In this document: in pieces, positions 19,225 through 29,115 of the stretch
How the letters are laid out: each line of letters opens with the position of its first letter
Numbering within the stretch: the first letter of the stretch is position 1
DNA from: Solibacillus cecembensis
GTDB lineage: Bacteria > Bacillota > Bacilli > Bacillales_A > Planococcaceae
NCBI RefSeq assembly: GCF_001439635.1
Contig: NZ_LMBZ01000017.1
Location: 59,519 to 123,518 of the forward strand
DNA length: 64,000 nucleotides
Direction of reading: 5' to 3'
Made by a program: the position numbers and the translations under genes
Notes under the pieces: model-generated
What the model was told of the DNA's origin: nothing
Databases searched by the model: none
The model's input: the letters and a program-made list of their open reading frames with translations, nothing else

Positions 19225-21357
19225 TTAAAAACCAATCATTTGTTGCTTGTTAAATGTACTCATCTCGTAGCTCGTAATTTTTGTGCGTGATACTGTATAC
19301 AATGTATCATCTGTATATAAAATTCTTTGAACGACATTATATGAATCTTCGTATTGCTCACCTGGTCTTGCTGGCTCCGTTAAATCCCCGGCAAGTTCAA
19401 TTCCTGCTGTCGTTACTTTATAAATTTGTGCGCCCGTACCTTTATATATCAAGCGGTCTTCATCATCACCTGGCTCATAAATTGTAATTGGGAAGCCGTA
19501 ATAATTGTTGCGCGCATCTCTAAATAGCGCCTTATGATCATGTTGCACTTCCGAGTAGGTACCACGCCCACCAATAATGACTGCATCTTGCTCAATTGGA
19601 TTCGCTAAATCCGTTACATTGAACAAGCTTAATTTCATCCCTTTCGTTAAAACCATTGGCTCTTTAGAACCCGGATCCATCTTCACTTCTGTATCATAAC
19701 CGATACCTAGTAAATGATTTTCCCCGATTGGATGCAAATAATTGCTAAATCCAGGTATTTTCAACTCACCTAATACTTTTGGTGCTTTTGGATTTTTCGT
19801 ATCAATGACGAAGAGCGGATCCGTTTCTTTAAATGTCACGATATACGCCTTATCCCCCATGAAACGAGCTGAATAAATGCGTTCTCCATGTGCTAAGTCA
19901 TTGACCGCACCGACTTGCTTTAACGCAGGATCTAAAATGAATAGATGATTTTTAGAATTGGCTGCTGTTCCCCATGTATTGCCCTCAGTCGTTGCAATAC
20001 GGAAATAGCCATTATGTTCATCCATTGAAAACTGATTTAATACGGAACCTTTTACTTTTCCTTGCGCTGCCATACGTATCGCTGTTTTATCTACAGCAAT
20101 TTTATAAATCATCGTTTCATTCACCTCAGCTGGCATCGAAATTTCTGATGTCACTTCAATATCACTGCGCATAATCGGCATATGGTTGTAATTCATAGAC
20201 GCCATGTAAATCGCATTTTGTGACATATACAGCTGTCCACTATTCCCTAAATAGCTTTCGGTATTCAAGTTAGCAGAAGCAATATTACTCACATCAATTG
20301 CTGAAACGATTAAATAACTTGGTGTGTTGCTTTCTGGTAGCATGCGTATTTTGCCAAATGGTAAAGCTTGATCTACCCCATTTGTATCATACGTATACGG
20401 AAGTAAATCCATATCCTCGGCTTCTCGCAACATCCAATAATTCGGTGTTTGATTTGAAACGACATACAAATAGTTCCCCGCTTTTCGTAAATTCGTTAAA
20501 TTTCCGTCTTGACCAATTTCACGAATAAGCGTTGGGTTTTTAGCATCCTTTACATCGTAAAATACCACTTTTGCAACAGATTTCGTATCATAATACGGTT
20601 CTTTACCCGTTTCAATATACGTTGAATAAGCTACAATTAGCGTATTTTCATGCAGCATTAAATGTGATGGATAAGCATCCTTGCTAACAATTAGCTTTTT
20701 TACAACTTTCATATTTTTGGCATCCGTAATCATAACTCGATTGTCGACTATGGAATAAATATACTGCCCGTCCGTAATCGCGATATCGCCTTCTTCAATG
20801 CCTTCTACCTGATTATTTGTTGTTGAACGATCCGCGTCGTTTCCACTCATGCTATCCATCGCAACATCCGATGACATTTCACTTTTTTCTTTGCTCTCAC
20901 TTTCCAGAGCTACCGGATATTCATTAACCATTAAAAAGGTTGAGAAATAAGCTTTCAAATCTTGTTCTGATGTGATTTTCGTAATCTTGTTCACTACTTG
21001 TAAATCAAATTTATTATCTTTTTGCAGTATCTTTCCTTTTTTAAATGCTGCTTTTTTTACATGAATCGTATAATTCCCTACCGCTAATCCTTCTATTGTC
21101 AATACTTTAGCAGCTGCATCTAATTGAAGTTTGGCCTCCACTGCTTTTCCTTGTTGATCAACAATCGAAATATTGCCATCTGACAGACTTTCCACAGTAA
21201 GTGCTTGATTAAACGAAATGAAATACGGTTCACCCGTTTGCACAATAGTGGATGCATATGCTTCATTCTTTTTATCAAATAACATAAAGCTACATACTAT
21301 GACCGAAACGAGCATCACAATCATTCCGAAACTATATCTTTTACTTTTCTTCATCAA
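19225..21357 (-). CDS. Secreted beta-propeller domain protein
   Basis: Exported protein of 710 aa with an N-terminal membrane or signal segment (MIVMLVSVIVCSFMLF, residues 12-27). Next comes an Ig-like strand module (about 38-125) whose start, PYFISFNQALTVES, resembles bacterial SbsA-type Ig domains. The rest (about 180-710) is the beta-propeller family PF09826-like domain with NNQVEGIEEGDIAITDGQYIY, LIVSAIDVSN, GRGTYSEVQHDHKALF and YTVSRTKITSYEM. A role at the cell surface is inferred; no enzymatic residues are known. Monocistronic between terminators. Confidence 0.85.
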   Translation of the reverse strand: MMKKSKRYSFGMIVMLVSVIVCSFMLFDKKNEAYASTIVQTGEPYFISFNQALTVESLSDGNISIVDQQGKAVEAKLQLDAAAKVLTIEGLAVGNYTIHVKKAAFKKGKILQKDNKFDLQVVNKITKITSEQDLKAYFSTFLMVNEYPVALESESKEKSEMSSDVAMDSMSGNDADRSTTNNQVEGIEEGDIAITDGQYIYSIVDNRVMITDAKNMKVVKKLIVSKDAYPSHLMLHENTLIVAYSTYIETGKEPYYDTKSVAKVVFYDVKDAKNPTLIREIGQDGNLTNLRKAGNYLYVVSNQTPNYWMLREAEDMDLLPYTYDTNGVDQALPFGKIRMLPESNTPSYLIVSAIDVSNIASANLNTESYLGNSGQLYMSQNAIYMASMNYNHMPIMRSDIEVTSEISMPAEVNETMIYKIAVDKTAIRMAAQGKVKGSVLNQFSMDEHNGYFRIATTEGNTWGTAANSKNHLFILDPALKQVGAVNDLAHGERIYSARFMGDKAYIVTFKETDPLFVIDTKNPKAPKVLGELKIPGFSNYLHPIGENHLLGIGYDTEVKMDPGSKEPMVLTKGMKLSLFNVTDLANPIEQDAVIIGGRGTYSEVQHDHKALFRDARNNYYGFPITIYEPGDDEDRLIYKGTGAQIYKVTTAGIELAGDLTEPARPGEQYEDSYNVVQRILYTDDTLYTVSRTKITSYEMSTFNKQQMIGF

Positions 21358-21452
21358 AATTTCCTCCCTATTTCACCTTTTACCCAATTAGACTTACTAT
21401 TTTGCAATTCGTTTCACCTTTTTCTGAATTATTTTATTTTATTGCAAAATAA

Positions 21453-21494
21453 AAAACTTCTAAACAATTCATCACTGATTTGTTTAGAAGTTTT
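21453..21494 (-). terminator. Terminator of the lysine-degradation pair
   Basis: Fifteen-base arms (AAAACTTCTAAACAA) pair perfectly and a T run follows on the minus strand. It lies about 120 bp after the lysine 6-dehydrogenase stop codon. Confidence 0.8.
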
Positions 21495-21616
21495 CCGCTA
21501 TATAAGTTCAACAAAAGATTCTAACTCTTCAATGTACTTATTCTAATAAAGTATTGGCTTGTGTAGGCTGGTTAAGCACCTGAGACACAGCAAAGCACGA
21601 CTCATAGCCACACCTA

Positions 21617-22789
21617 CTACCATTTCACAATCATTGATGAACGGTGTGATGTTTCTTTAATTATGACACCGCGCTTTGCCATTTCTTCAATAAATTCACG
21701 ACCTGGTACGACCGTTTCTGGTGCAAATACACCACGATCTGTAATGAGTCCATTCCCAATCATTTGCGCGACTACTGAAATCGTATTGGCTGTTGAACGC
21801 GCCATTGCCGTTACATTTTTCTCTAAATCTTTACGTACAATCATTTCATATTCATACGTAATTTGCTCCTCTGATCGTTCACCTGAAATAATGACGCGCA
21901 GCAATACAGCATCCGCTTCTTTGCCTAATTCTAATTCTTTCTTCATTACTTCTCGCGTTACTTCACGGACGCTGACCTCATTCCCGCCAGCAGTAACCGT
22001 ATTCGTTTTATCAAGGAAGCCTAAATCAGCAAATAACTTAAATTTCTCTGCATGCCCTTTATATCGGATTGTTTTGTATTCAAGCGTTTTTACACCTGGA
22101 AACGTATGGTGCAACGTCGAAATTCCACCCGACGTATAAAATGCCTCAAGCACGCCAAATTCATCAAAGTAAATTGGTTCAATACCTGTTAAAGACTCCA
22201 CTTCTGATAAAACCCCTTTTGAAATAACTTTTGACGGCTCTGTATAATGGTCAAATACCCCATCCAGCGAGAATACACGTGTATAATTCAACGGTGGCTT
22301 CGGCTCTGTTGGAATCCCTCCAACAAATAATTTAATCGAATCCACTGAATCTAATTTTGAAGCCCCATACCCTGTCAAAATATTAATCATGCCTGGTGCA
22401 ACACCTAAATCTGGAATAACTGTAACGCCCTTTTTCACCGCATCCTCATTAAGCGCCAAGATTTTTTCAGTCACTCCACCAATATGACCACCTAAATCAA
22501 CAGAATGTACCTCCACATCAATTGCCGCGCGTGCCACACGTTCATTGAATGTATAGAACAGGGCATTAATTACGACTTGCCCCTTTGAAATGACTTTGCG
22601 TAAATCGTCATCACAATCTGCATCCAACTGAACAACTTCTACTTTATTTGTATTTAATGTCGCGACAAATTCATTTGCCGGATCTACCGAAACATCCGCT
22701 AAAAACACTTTTTCAACTTGCTCACTCGCTACTAAATCACGCGCAATTTCTTTCCCCATTAAACCTGCACCTAATACAACTACTTTCAT
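21617..22789 (-). CDS. lysDH: Lysine 6-dehydrogenase (saccharopine dehydrogenase-like)
   Basis: NAD-dependent oxidoreductase of 390 aa with an N-terminal Rossmann motif VVLGAGLMGKEIARDL. It continues with NALFYTFNE, VHSVDLGGHIGGVTEKI, IPDLGVAPGMIN and TIRYKGHAEKFKLF. This pattern closely follows my memory of the Geobacillus lysine 6-dehydrogenase, which oxidises the epsilon-amino group of L-lysine to 2-aminoadipate 6-semialdehyde (cyclising to piperideine-6-carboxylate). The gene just upstream, an aldehyde dehydrogenase, would oxidise that semialdehyde. Plain saccharopine dehydrogenase is the alternative, but the neighbour favours the lysine route. Confidence 0.82.
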   Translation of the reverse strand: MKVVVLGAGLMGKEIARDLVASEQVEKVFLADVSVDPANEFVATLNTNKVEVVQLDADCDDDLRKVISKGQVVINALFYTFNERVARAAIDVEVHSVDLGGHIGGVTEKILALNEDAVKKGVTVIPDLGVAPGMINILTGYGASKLDSVDSIKLFVGGIPTEPKPPLNYTRVFSLDGVFDHYTEPSKVISKGVLSEVESLTGIEPIYFDEFGVLEAFYTSGGISTLHHTFPGVKTLEYKTIRYKGHAEKFKLFADLGFLDKTNTVTAGGNEVSVREVTREVMKKELELGKEADAVLLRVIISGERSEEQITYEYEMIVRKDLEKNVTAMARSTANTISVVAQMIGNGLITDRGVFAPETVVPGREFIEEMAKRGVIIKETSHRSSMIVKW

Positions 22790-22875
22790 GTAAACATCCC
22801 CTTCGTTTGTTTGTATTTAAGTAATTCTATTGTATGAACACGTTCCCCCTGAAAGAAGTAAACGGGATACGCGGA

Positions 22876-24357
22876 TCATTCGTTATTGTCGATTTGAGCT
22901 CGTTGTAATTTCCCACTATAGTCAACGTAAATACTTTTCCATTCCGTATACACATCAAGCGCGGCCTGCCCCGAATCACGATGTCCGTTCCCTGTTCCCT
23001 TCGTACCACCGAATGGTAAATGAATTTCTGCACCTGTTGTTCCTGCATTAACGTAAACAATTCCTGTATCTAAAAGTTGCTGTGCTTTAAACACTTTATT
23101 AATATCTTGCGAGAAAATAGAACTTGATAGACCGAATTTCACACTATTATTTACTTCGATTGCTTCCTCTAAGCTGGCAACTTCAATGATGCTAATAACA
23201 GGTCCGAAAATTTCCTCTTGCGCTAAAATGCTATCTGATTGTACATTTGAAAAAATTGTTGGCTCAAAGTAAAAACCTTTTTCATATGCCCCTGTATTTA
23301 AAATTTGCCCGCCAATTAATAAACTTGCCCCTTGTTCCTTACCAATTTGAACATAATGATTAATCTTTTCGAGTGCCGCCTTATTAATTACCGGACCGAT
23401 TTTAACAGATGGATCTAAACCATCTCCAATCGTCAGTTTTTTCGTTTCTTGAATGAGCTTTTCTTCCAACTGCTCCTTCACATCACGATGCACAATAACT
23501 CGACTGCATGCTGTACAACGCTGTCCCGCTGTTCCAAACGCACTCCATAAAATTCCTTCTACTGCAAGTTCAAGATCTGCATCATCCATGACAATGACCG
23601 CATTTTTCCCACCCATTTCAAGCGATACCTTTTTTAAATGCTTGCCCCCGAGTTCTGCTACCTTGCTTCCTGTTGCAGTTGAGCCCGTAAATGATATTAC
23701 CCGAATATCTGGATGCTCAATCATCGCCGTTCCAACAGTAGGTCCAGAGCCAAATACAACATTCACGACACCTTTTGGCAAATCAATTTCTTCAAAAATT
23801 TTCGCCAGTTCATAGGCCATCATTGGCGTTTCATTCGATGGTTTCCACACGACCGTATTGCCTGCAATCAGTGCCGGGAAGGCTTTCCACGTCGCAATGG
23901 CAATCGGGAAATTCCATGGTGTGATAAGTCCCGCAACACCAATGGGAGAACGCACGCTCATCGCAAATTTATCCGGCAATTCAGAAGGGACCGTTTCCCC
24001 GAATAGACGTCTTCCTTCTGCCGCCATATAAAGTGCCATATCAATGCCTTCTTGCACCTCACCTCTTGCCTCTTCTATCACTTTTCCCATCTCAAGCGTC
24101 AATGTTTGCGCAAGATGTTCTTTCTTGTCTTTTAATTTAAATGCAATGTCATATAAATATTGTGCACGCTTTGGCGCTGGTATTTGTGCCCATGCTTTTT
24201 GTGCTGTTTTTGCTTCACGTACAGCAAAATCGACTTCCACCTTTGTAGATAATGGTAGTGTTGCAAGCTCTTCACCATTTGCTGGATTAATCACAGGTAT
24301 TCTTTGTAAAACTGCTTCTTCTACCCAATTCCCACCGATAAAATTTAAAAGCTTCAT
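22876..24357 (-). CDS. Aldehyde dehydrogenase, probable 2-aminoadipate semialdehyde dehydrogenase
   Basis: NAD(P)-dependent aldehyde dehydrogenase of 493 aa. Key motifs are [18 protein letters not shown], the nucleotide loop [14 protein letters not shown], the general-base glutamate in SLEMGGKN, and the catalytic cysteine in [23 protein letters not shown] follows further on. It begins an operon with lysine 6-dehydrogenase 86 bp downstream, which points to 2-aminoadipate 6-semialdehyde as substrate. ATG 24357 is preferred over the in-frame TTG at 24372 because it matches the family N-terminus and has GGAG upstream. Confidence 0.88.
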   Translation of the reverse strand: MKLLNFIGGNWVEEAVLQRIPVINPANGEELATLPLSTKVEVDFAVREAKTAQKAWAQIPAPKRAQYLYDIAFKLKDKKEHLAQTLTLEMGKVIEEARGEVQEGIDMALYMAAEGRRLFGETVPSELPDKFAMSVRSPIGVAGLITPWNFPIAIATWKAFPALIAGNTVVWKPSNETPMMAYELAKIFEEIDLPKGVVNVVFGSGPTVGTAMIEHPDIRVISFTGSTATGSKVAELGGKHLKKVSLEMGGKNAVIVMDDADLELAVEGILWSAFGTAGQRCTACSRVIVHRDVKEQLEEKLIQETKKLTIGDGLDPSVKIGPVINKAALEKINHYVQIGKEQGASLLIGGQILNTGAYEKGFYFEPTIFSNVQSDSILAQEEIFGPVISIIEVASLEEAIEVNNSVKFGLSSSIFSQDINKVFKAQQLLDTGIVYVNAGTTGAEIHLPFGGTKGTGNGHRDSGQAALDVYTEWKSIYVDYSGKLQRAQIDNNE

Positions 24358-24572
24358 ATTCTCCCACTCCAATCAAAGAAAATCATTTTAACTTTATTTA
24401 TTCGATATTATCTCCTTTAAACCCTTTATTCTTTACTTTTATTTCACCCCTCATTCATTCACTGCCTAAACATCGACTAAATGAAGATATTTTTTTGGAG
24501 CTACTAAAATAATCTCGTTTTAATTGAAACTTCTTTCCCAATTAAAACGTACATATACTCAACAATGCATTT

Positions 24573-24706
24573 TAACTTTACTCAACGAGGGTTCCCCTCG
24601 CTGAGTAAAGTTAATGCCCCGGCGGATGTCACAGATTTTTTTAGCGAATTTTTTCGAGTAAGCTCGAAAAAAAATCTGGACGCAATTACGCCGAGGCGGA
24701 ATTGAT
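24573..24706 (+). repeat. Structured repeat element, copy A (leader of TIGR00266 gene)
   Basis: A variable hairpin (AACTTTACTCA pairing with TGAGTAAAGTT, 24574-24612) is followed by the conserved core TTAATGCCCCGGCGGATG to GACGCAATTACGCCGAGG. An inner stem TTTTTTCGAG with CTCGAAAAAA sits in the middle. GCCCCGGCG can pair with CGCCGAGGC (one mismatch), closing the core. The element ends 18 nt before the next start codon, in the sense direction. Confidence 0.9.
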
Positions 24707-24724
24707 AAATAGGGGGTTTCACTA

Positions 24725-25522
24725 ATGAAAAATCACGAAATCGATTTCAAGCTACATGGTGACGACATGCAATTTGTAGAGGTTGAACTAGACCCGCACG
24801 AAACGGTTGTTGCGGAAGCGGGAAGTTTAATGATGATGGAAGACAATATTCAAATGGAAACGATTTTTGGTGACGGTTCAAATAATCAAGGTTCAGGCTT
24901 AATGGGTAAATTAATGGGTGCAGGAAAACGTCTTATTACAGGCGAAAGCTTATTCATGACTACCTTTACTAACTCAGGCATGGGCAAACGTAAAGTATAT
25001 TTTGCAGCACCGTACCCAGGTAAAATTATTCCAATGGATTTAAGTCGAATGGGCGGCAAAATTATTTGTCAAAAGGATGCTTTTTTAGCAGCGGCAAAAG
25101 GGGTATCTGTTGGCATAGAATTCCAACGTAAATTAGGTGCGGGTTTCTTCGGTGGGGAAGGTTTCATCATGCAAAAGCTTGAAGGAGACGGCATGGCATT
25201 CGTTCATGCAGGCGGCACGATTTATGAACGTCGATTACAACCAGGTGAAACATTGAAAATTGATACAGGATGTTTAGTCGCGATGACACAAGATGTAAAC
25301 TATGATATTCAAATGGTGAGCGGTGTAAAAACAGCCTTATTTGGTGGCGAAGGTTTATTCTTTGCGACACTTTCTGGTCCAGGTACGGTTTGGGTACAAT
25401 CCCTACCATTCAGCCGCTTAGCAAGTCGCGTCTTTGCAGCAGCCCCAGTCACTCAAGGTGGCGGCGGAAGAGGCTCCGATGAAGGCGGTATTGGCGGATT
25501 ATTTAATCTGTTAAATAAATAA
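24725..25522 (+). CDS. TIGR00266 / AIM24-like family protein
   Basis: Soluble all-beta protein of 265 aa. The family opening is [19 protein letters not shown], followed by [17 protein letters not shown] and a glycine-rich [17 protein letters not shown]. Further motifs are [20 protein letters not shown] and [19 protein letters not shown]. It ends in a [14 protein letters not shown] tail. The family is widespread, related to mitochondrial AIM24, and without a settled function. The AGGGGG ribosome site lies 8 nt before the ATG and immediately follows repeat copy A, so the repeat is part of its untranslated leader. Confidence 0.88.
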   Translation: MKNHEIDFKLHGDDMQFVEVELDPHETVVAEAGSLMMMEDNIQMETIFGDGSNNQGSGLMGKLMGAGKRLITGESLFMTTFTNSGMGKRKVYFAAPYPGKIIPMDLSRMGGKIICQKDAFLAAAKGVSVGIEFQRKLGAGFFGGEGFIMQKLEGDGMAFVHAGGTIYERRLQPGETLKIDTGCLVAMTQDVNYDIQMVSGVKTALFGGEGLFFATLSGPGTVWVQSLPFSRLASRVFAAAPVTQGGGGRGSDEGGIGGLFNLLNK

Positions 25523-25570
25523 AAACAAAGGCCGATTCTCTATTAGTATAGAAAATCGGCCTTCGTTTTT
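25522..25570. terminator. Bidirectional terminator between TIGR00266 gene and hemAT
   Basis: AAAGGCCGATT pairs with AATCGGCCTT, extended by TCTAT with ATAGA. T runs occur on both strands. Confidence 0.88.
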
Positions 25571-25619
25571 GAATGAATCTTGGTAATCTAAACTTCTGCA
25601 CCGCGCACAAATCACCTTA

Positions 25620-26909
25620 CTAAAACGAGTGAATAATTTCCTCTAGCATACCTGCTGCAGATTCAAGGGATTTTGTAGATTCGCCAATTTTTTCAACGAC
25701 GACATTTAAATCACGTACTTGCTCACCAACATTTTGAAAATCTCCAATCGTCGTATCGACTGCATGCGTAATTTTCTCAAATGTTGCTAAGGAGTGCTCA
25801 TTTTGTTCCAAACCCGTTTGAACAAGCCGTTGTATTTGGTGAATTGATTCAACAACATTTGTCGTGACTGTTCCAGAAACTGCAATGAGTCCTGCGATTT
25901 GCTCCACTGAAGTTTTCGTCTGATCAGCTAACTTGCGTACCTCATCTGCAACAACCGCAAATCCTTTTCCATGTTCTCCTGCGCGTGCTGCCTCTATTGC
26001 TGAGTTCAAAGCAAGTAAATTCGTTTGTCCCGCAATTCGTTTGACCATTTCAATAACGGCATAAATTTTAGCTGATGAAGAATCTAACGCCTCCACCATC
26101 GCCGCCATTTCTACCGTCTTTTCATTAATTTCACTTGTTTGCTTACCTAGCAGTGCCATTTGCTGATAACCTTCTTGTGATGCGTGCTTCGTTTTGATTG
26201 CTCTTTCAATACTGTGATGCACAAAATGATCCACCGTTTGCGTATTATCAATTAAACCTAAAACAATATTACTCGTGTTGCCGGATTGCTGTTCTAAATC
26301 CTTTGAAATATCCCCTACAATCGTTTTTACCTCTAGCTTAACTTGTTGTTGTTTTTCCTCAAGTAAACCTGCTGAAACTTTTTCATACTCCTCTAAAACA
26401 AGCTGTTGCTCAAAGTTACAAATCTTACCGATAGCCTCCACTATTTTTGCGGTATCTTCTGGTGAAAAATTGGCATTAAAAATAACTTTTTGTAATGCAC
26501 TTTCTAACTTTTGAAAAGCTGCCAAATACCCTTTTGTCGTCAATCCAATTCGCACATGCATTAGTGCTACTCGTCGGCGCTTTTCTAGAAATGATTGGTC
26601 GATACGCCCTTCAAACATTTCTAACACATGATGACTCATTGTTTGACGTAATCGTTCAGATGAACTGTGTTGATTAATAATATTAACGAATCGTGGGATA
26701 CTCTCAACGGCACTATAAAATGCCTCTACAATATCTCGAATATTCACTTCAATATTAGGCTTCACACTGCGAATTAATTTTAAATCCACTGCAGATAAAT
26801 CAATAATTTCCACTTGTACTAACCAATCCAGATCATTAATAAATATACCTACTTTGCTAACATCCTCTGATATCTCCATATTTCGATATTTTTTTCTCAA
26901 AGAAAACAT
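25620..26909 (-). CDS. hemAT: Globin-coupled aerotaxis transducer HemAT
   Basis: Soluble oxygen sensor for aerotaxis, 429 aa (B. subtilis HemAT is 432). The N-terminal globin domain (about 20-175) has the proximal-histidine helix [20 protein letters not shown]. After a linker comes the methyl-accepting signalling domain (about 190-429), with the tip [20 protein letters not shown] and [14 protein letters not shown]. Haem-bound oxygen changes CheA activity. I chose ATG 26909 because GAGGTGG lies 6 nt upstream; frames extending to 27017 add a non-homologous tail. Monocistronic. Confidence 0.92.
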   Translation of the reverse strand: MFSLRKKYRNMEISEDVSKVGIFINDLDWLVQVEIIDLSAVDLKLIRSVKPNIEVNIRDIVEAFYSAVESIPRFVNIINQHSSSERLRQTMSHHVLEMFEGRIDQSFLEKRRRVALMHVRIGLTTKGYLAAFQKLESALQKVIFNANFSPEDTAKIVEAIGKICNFEQQLVLEEYEKVSAGLLEEKQQQVKLEVKTIVGDISKDLEQQSGNTSNIVLGLIDNTQTVDHFVHHSIERAIKTKHASQEGYQQMALLGKQTSEINEKTVEMAAMVEALDSSSAKIYAVIEMVKRIAGQTNLLALNSAIEAARAGEHGKGFAVVADEVRKLADQTKTSVEQIAGLIAVSGTVTTNVVESIHQIQRLVQTGLEQNEHSLATFEKITHAVDTTIGDFQNVGEQVRDLNVVVEKIGESTKSLESAAGMLEEIIHSF

Positions 26910-27005
26910 ACTTTTCCACCTCAATTCTCTCCCGTTATTTTCCATATTAATTTTAATATAGGAGAACTTATTGGATATGACAGTGAACTTTATCACACTA
27001 ACAAC

Positions 27006-27042
27006 AAAAAACGCCAAATTCCAAAGAATTTGACGTTTTTTA
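27006..27042 (-). terminator. Terminator of uppP
   Basis: AAAAAACGCCAAATTC pairs with GAATTTGACGTTTTTT. It lies directly after the uppP stop codon. Confidence 0.85.
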
Positions 27043-27046
27043 TTAT

Positions 27047-27871
27047 TTATACGGCTAATATGAAAATTAATACAGCTGCAAGTACAAGTCGGTAAATCGC
27101 AAATGGTGTTAGTTTTACTTTTGCGATTAACTTTAAGAAGAACTTAATCGAAATTAATGCAAATACAAAGGCACTAATAAATCCAACTGCATAAAATCCT
27201 AAATGGTCCATATTAATTTGATCCCAGTTTTTTATTAATGACAAGCCACTTGCCCCAGCCATAATAGGAACGGCCATAATAAATGTAAAGTCTGCCGCTG
27301 TTTTATGATCTAACCCAAGCATTACCCCACCAGAAATCGTTGCACCTGAGCGTGAAAATCCTGGCCATAATGATAAACATTGAATAAACCCAATTTTTAA
27401 CGCTTTCGCATAAGATATATCATCTAATGATGTAATGCCAGGTCTTTTCGGTCCAAATTTGTCAGCAATAATCATGAATATCGCACCGATAATTAAGCCG
27501 ACAATAACCGTTTCAATTCTAAATAAATTTTCATCAATAAAATCTTCAAATAATACACCAAATATACCCGCTGGAATAATACCGATTACGACATGCCCTA
27601 AATTAAAGCGTGACGATTTTTGGCCTTCCATTTTATAAAGACCAATTAAGCTAAGCATACGTTTCCACATGACAACGACAACCGCTAAAATCGAACCAAG
27701 CTGAATAACAATTTTAAACGTATTCGCTGATCCTGATCCTAAAAATTCTTTCGTTTGCAACCACATATCATCGACAATAATCATATGTCCCGTAGATGAT
27801 ACTGGCGCAAATTCGGTCATCCCTTCAACAAATCCAAGGATGAGTGCCTTTAGTAATTCAATCCATTCCAT
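27047..27871 (-). CDS. uppP: Undecaprenyl-diphosphate phosphatase
   Basis: Membrane enzyme of 274 aa (BacA family) that dephosphorylates undecaprenyl pyrophosphate, recycling the lipid carrier for peptidoglycan; overexpression gives bacitracin resistance. The two signature regions are present: [16 protein letters not shown] (near residue 14; the glutamate motif reads EGMTEF) and [14 protein letters not shown] (near 168) with the catalytic Arg/Ser. About eight membrane helices. Probably co-transcribed with the phosphoesterase upstream (20-bp gap). Confidence 0.93.
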   Translation of the reverse strand: MEWIELLKALILGFVEGMTEFAPVSSTGHMIIVDDMWLQTKEFLGSGSANTFKIVIQLGSILAVVVVMWKRMLSLIGLYKMEGQKSSRFNLGHVVIGIIPAGIFGVLFEDFIDENLFRIETVIVGLIIGAIFMIIADKFGPKRPGITSLDDISYAKALKIGFIQCLSLWPGFSRSGATISGGVMLGLDHKTAADFTFIMAVPIMAGASGLSLIKNWDQINMDHLGFYAVGFISAFVFALISIKFFLKLIAKVKLTPFAIYRLVLAAVLIFILAV

Positions 27872-27891
27872 ATTCTTTTTGCTCCTTTATT

Positions 27892-28968
27892 CTACTTAAT
27901 TTCCTTAAACTTTACATCAACTACCCATAATTCAGAGCGACTGCCAATTCGTGTCGGTGGTCCCCAAAATCCATAACCGCTTGAAACGAGTGCGTGCATT
28001 TTTTCCTTCGCTAAATGACCATAATCCAGTTCAAATATTCGTTGTGTAATGAGGTGATTCGGCCACATTTGCCCTTTATGTGTATGTCCCGAAACATGAA
28101 AATCCACACCAAGCACTGCAGGCTCATCTAAATCATTCGGCGTATGGTTCATGACAAACCATGGCAACTGTTCATTTTCCGGTTTTAAAGTTTCCAGTGA
28201 CAATCGTTTTTTATGCGTAATATCTTCACGCCCTGTTAAATAAAAACGATTATTTATTAAAATGGTTTCATCCATTAAAATTTGCACATGCGCATCTTTC
28301 ATCGCCTTTTTAAACTCCGGTATTTCTTTGCCGTAATATTCATGGTTGCCAAGGATTCCATAAACACCATATGTCGACTCAAGCTGTTTCATCACATCGC
28401 CCATACCGTTCTTTAAAAAGCGGCGCGGAGAATCATCCACAATGTCCCCCGCAAGTAGCACAACATCGGGCATTTGCGCATTCGATAAATCAACAAATTT
28501 TTGTAAATGCCCTTTATGCGACAGTGCCCCTAAATGGAAGTCCGATGCCATCACAACCCGCATATCTTCCCCAGGCTTGTCGACCTCAATCGTCAAATAG
28601 CGCACAACTGGCGAATATGCATTGTATGTACCTATTATAAATAAAACTAATAATGTTACAACCGCTCCCATCCCGACAATCTTCGTGGAAAGTGGCGTCC
28701 ATTTTACAAGCACATTAGCAAGTATGCATAACACAAGGCCATATTGCAAAATAAACATCCAATAGCTTCCGATAATACTAAATGGCGAAAGAATCTCATG
28801 AAACCTTCCTATTATAAAGCCAAATGCCACTAAATATAATATGAGCCAAAAAACAATCGGCCAGCGATAAAGATGGAACGACTGTAACAACGCTTTTACA
28901 TTCCAACCAATATAAAACGTTATCACACTATAAATAGCAATGGCGAGTCCTGCATAAAAAAATTTCAA
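27892..28968 (-). CDS. Membrane metallophosphoesterase
   Basis: Protein of 358 aa with four or five N-terminal membrane helices (residues 1-120) and a calcineurin-like phosphoesterase domain facing the surface. The metal-binding motifs are MASDFHLG, LAGDIVDD, GILGNHEY, and VSGHTHKGQ. This is the YkuE/YaeI-type layout; YkuE hydrolyses or processes lipid-linked or wall substrates, but the substrate is uncertain. It directly precedes uppP, suggesting a shared role in envelope lipid turnover (inference from position). Confidence 0.87.
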   Translation of the reverse strand: MKFFYAGLAIAIYSVITFYIGWNVKALLQSFHLYRWPIVFWLILYLVAFGFIIGRFHEILSPFSIIGSYWMFILQYGLVLCILANVLVKWTPLSTKIVGMGAVVTLLVLFIIGTYNAYSPVVRYLTIEVDKPGEDMRVVMASDFHLGALSHKGHLQKFVDLSNAQMPDVVLLAGDIVDDSPRRFLKNGMGDVMKQLESTYGVYGILGNHEYYGKEIPEFKKAMKDAHVQILMDETILINNRFYLTGREDITHKKRLSLETLKPENEQLPWFVMNHTPNDLDEPAVLGVDFHVSGHTHKGQMWPNHLITQRIFELDYGHLAKEKMHALVSSGYGFWGPPTRIGSRSELWVVDVKFKEIK

Positions 28969-29069
28969 CTGTGAGACACTCCTTTCAAGCTTTACTACTA
29001 TTAGAATGTAATTTTACTATATTTGCACTTCATTATGTTCATTTTATTGACTATCTATTACGCCACGTA

Positions 29070-29112
29070 AAAAAAAAGCTATCACATGACTACTTCATCA
29101 TGTGGTAGCTTT
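29070..29112 (-). terminator. Terminator of the two-component operon
   Basis: AAAGCTATCACATGA pairs with TCATGTGGTAGCTTT. A long T run follows on the minus strand, just after the kinase stop. Confidence 0.88.
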
Positions 29113-29115
29113 CGT

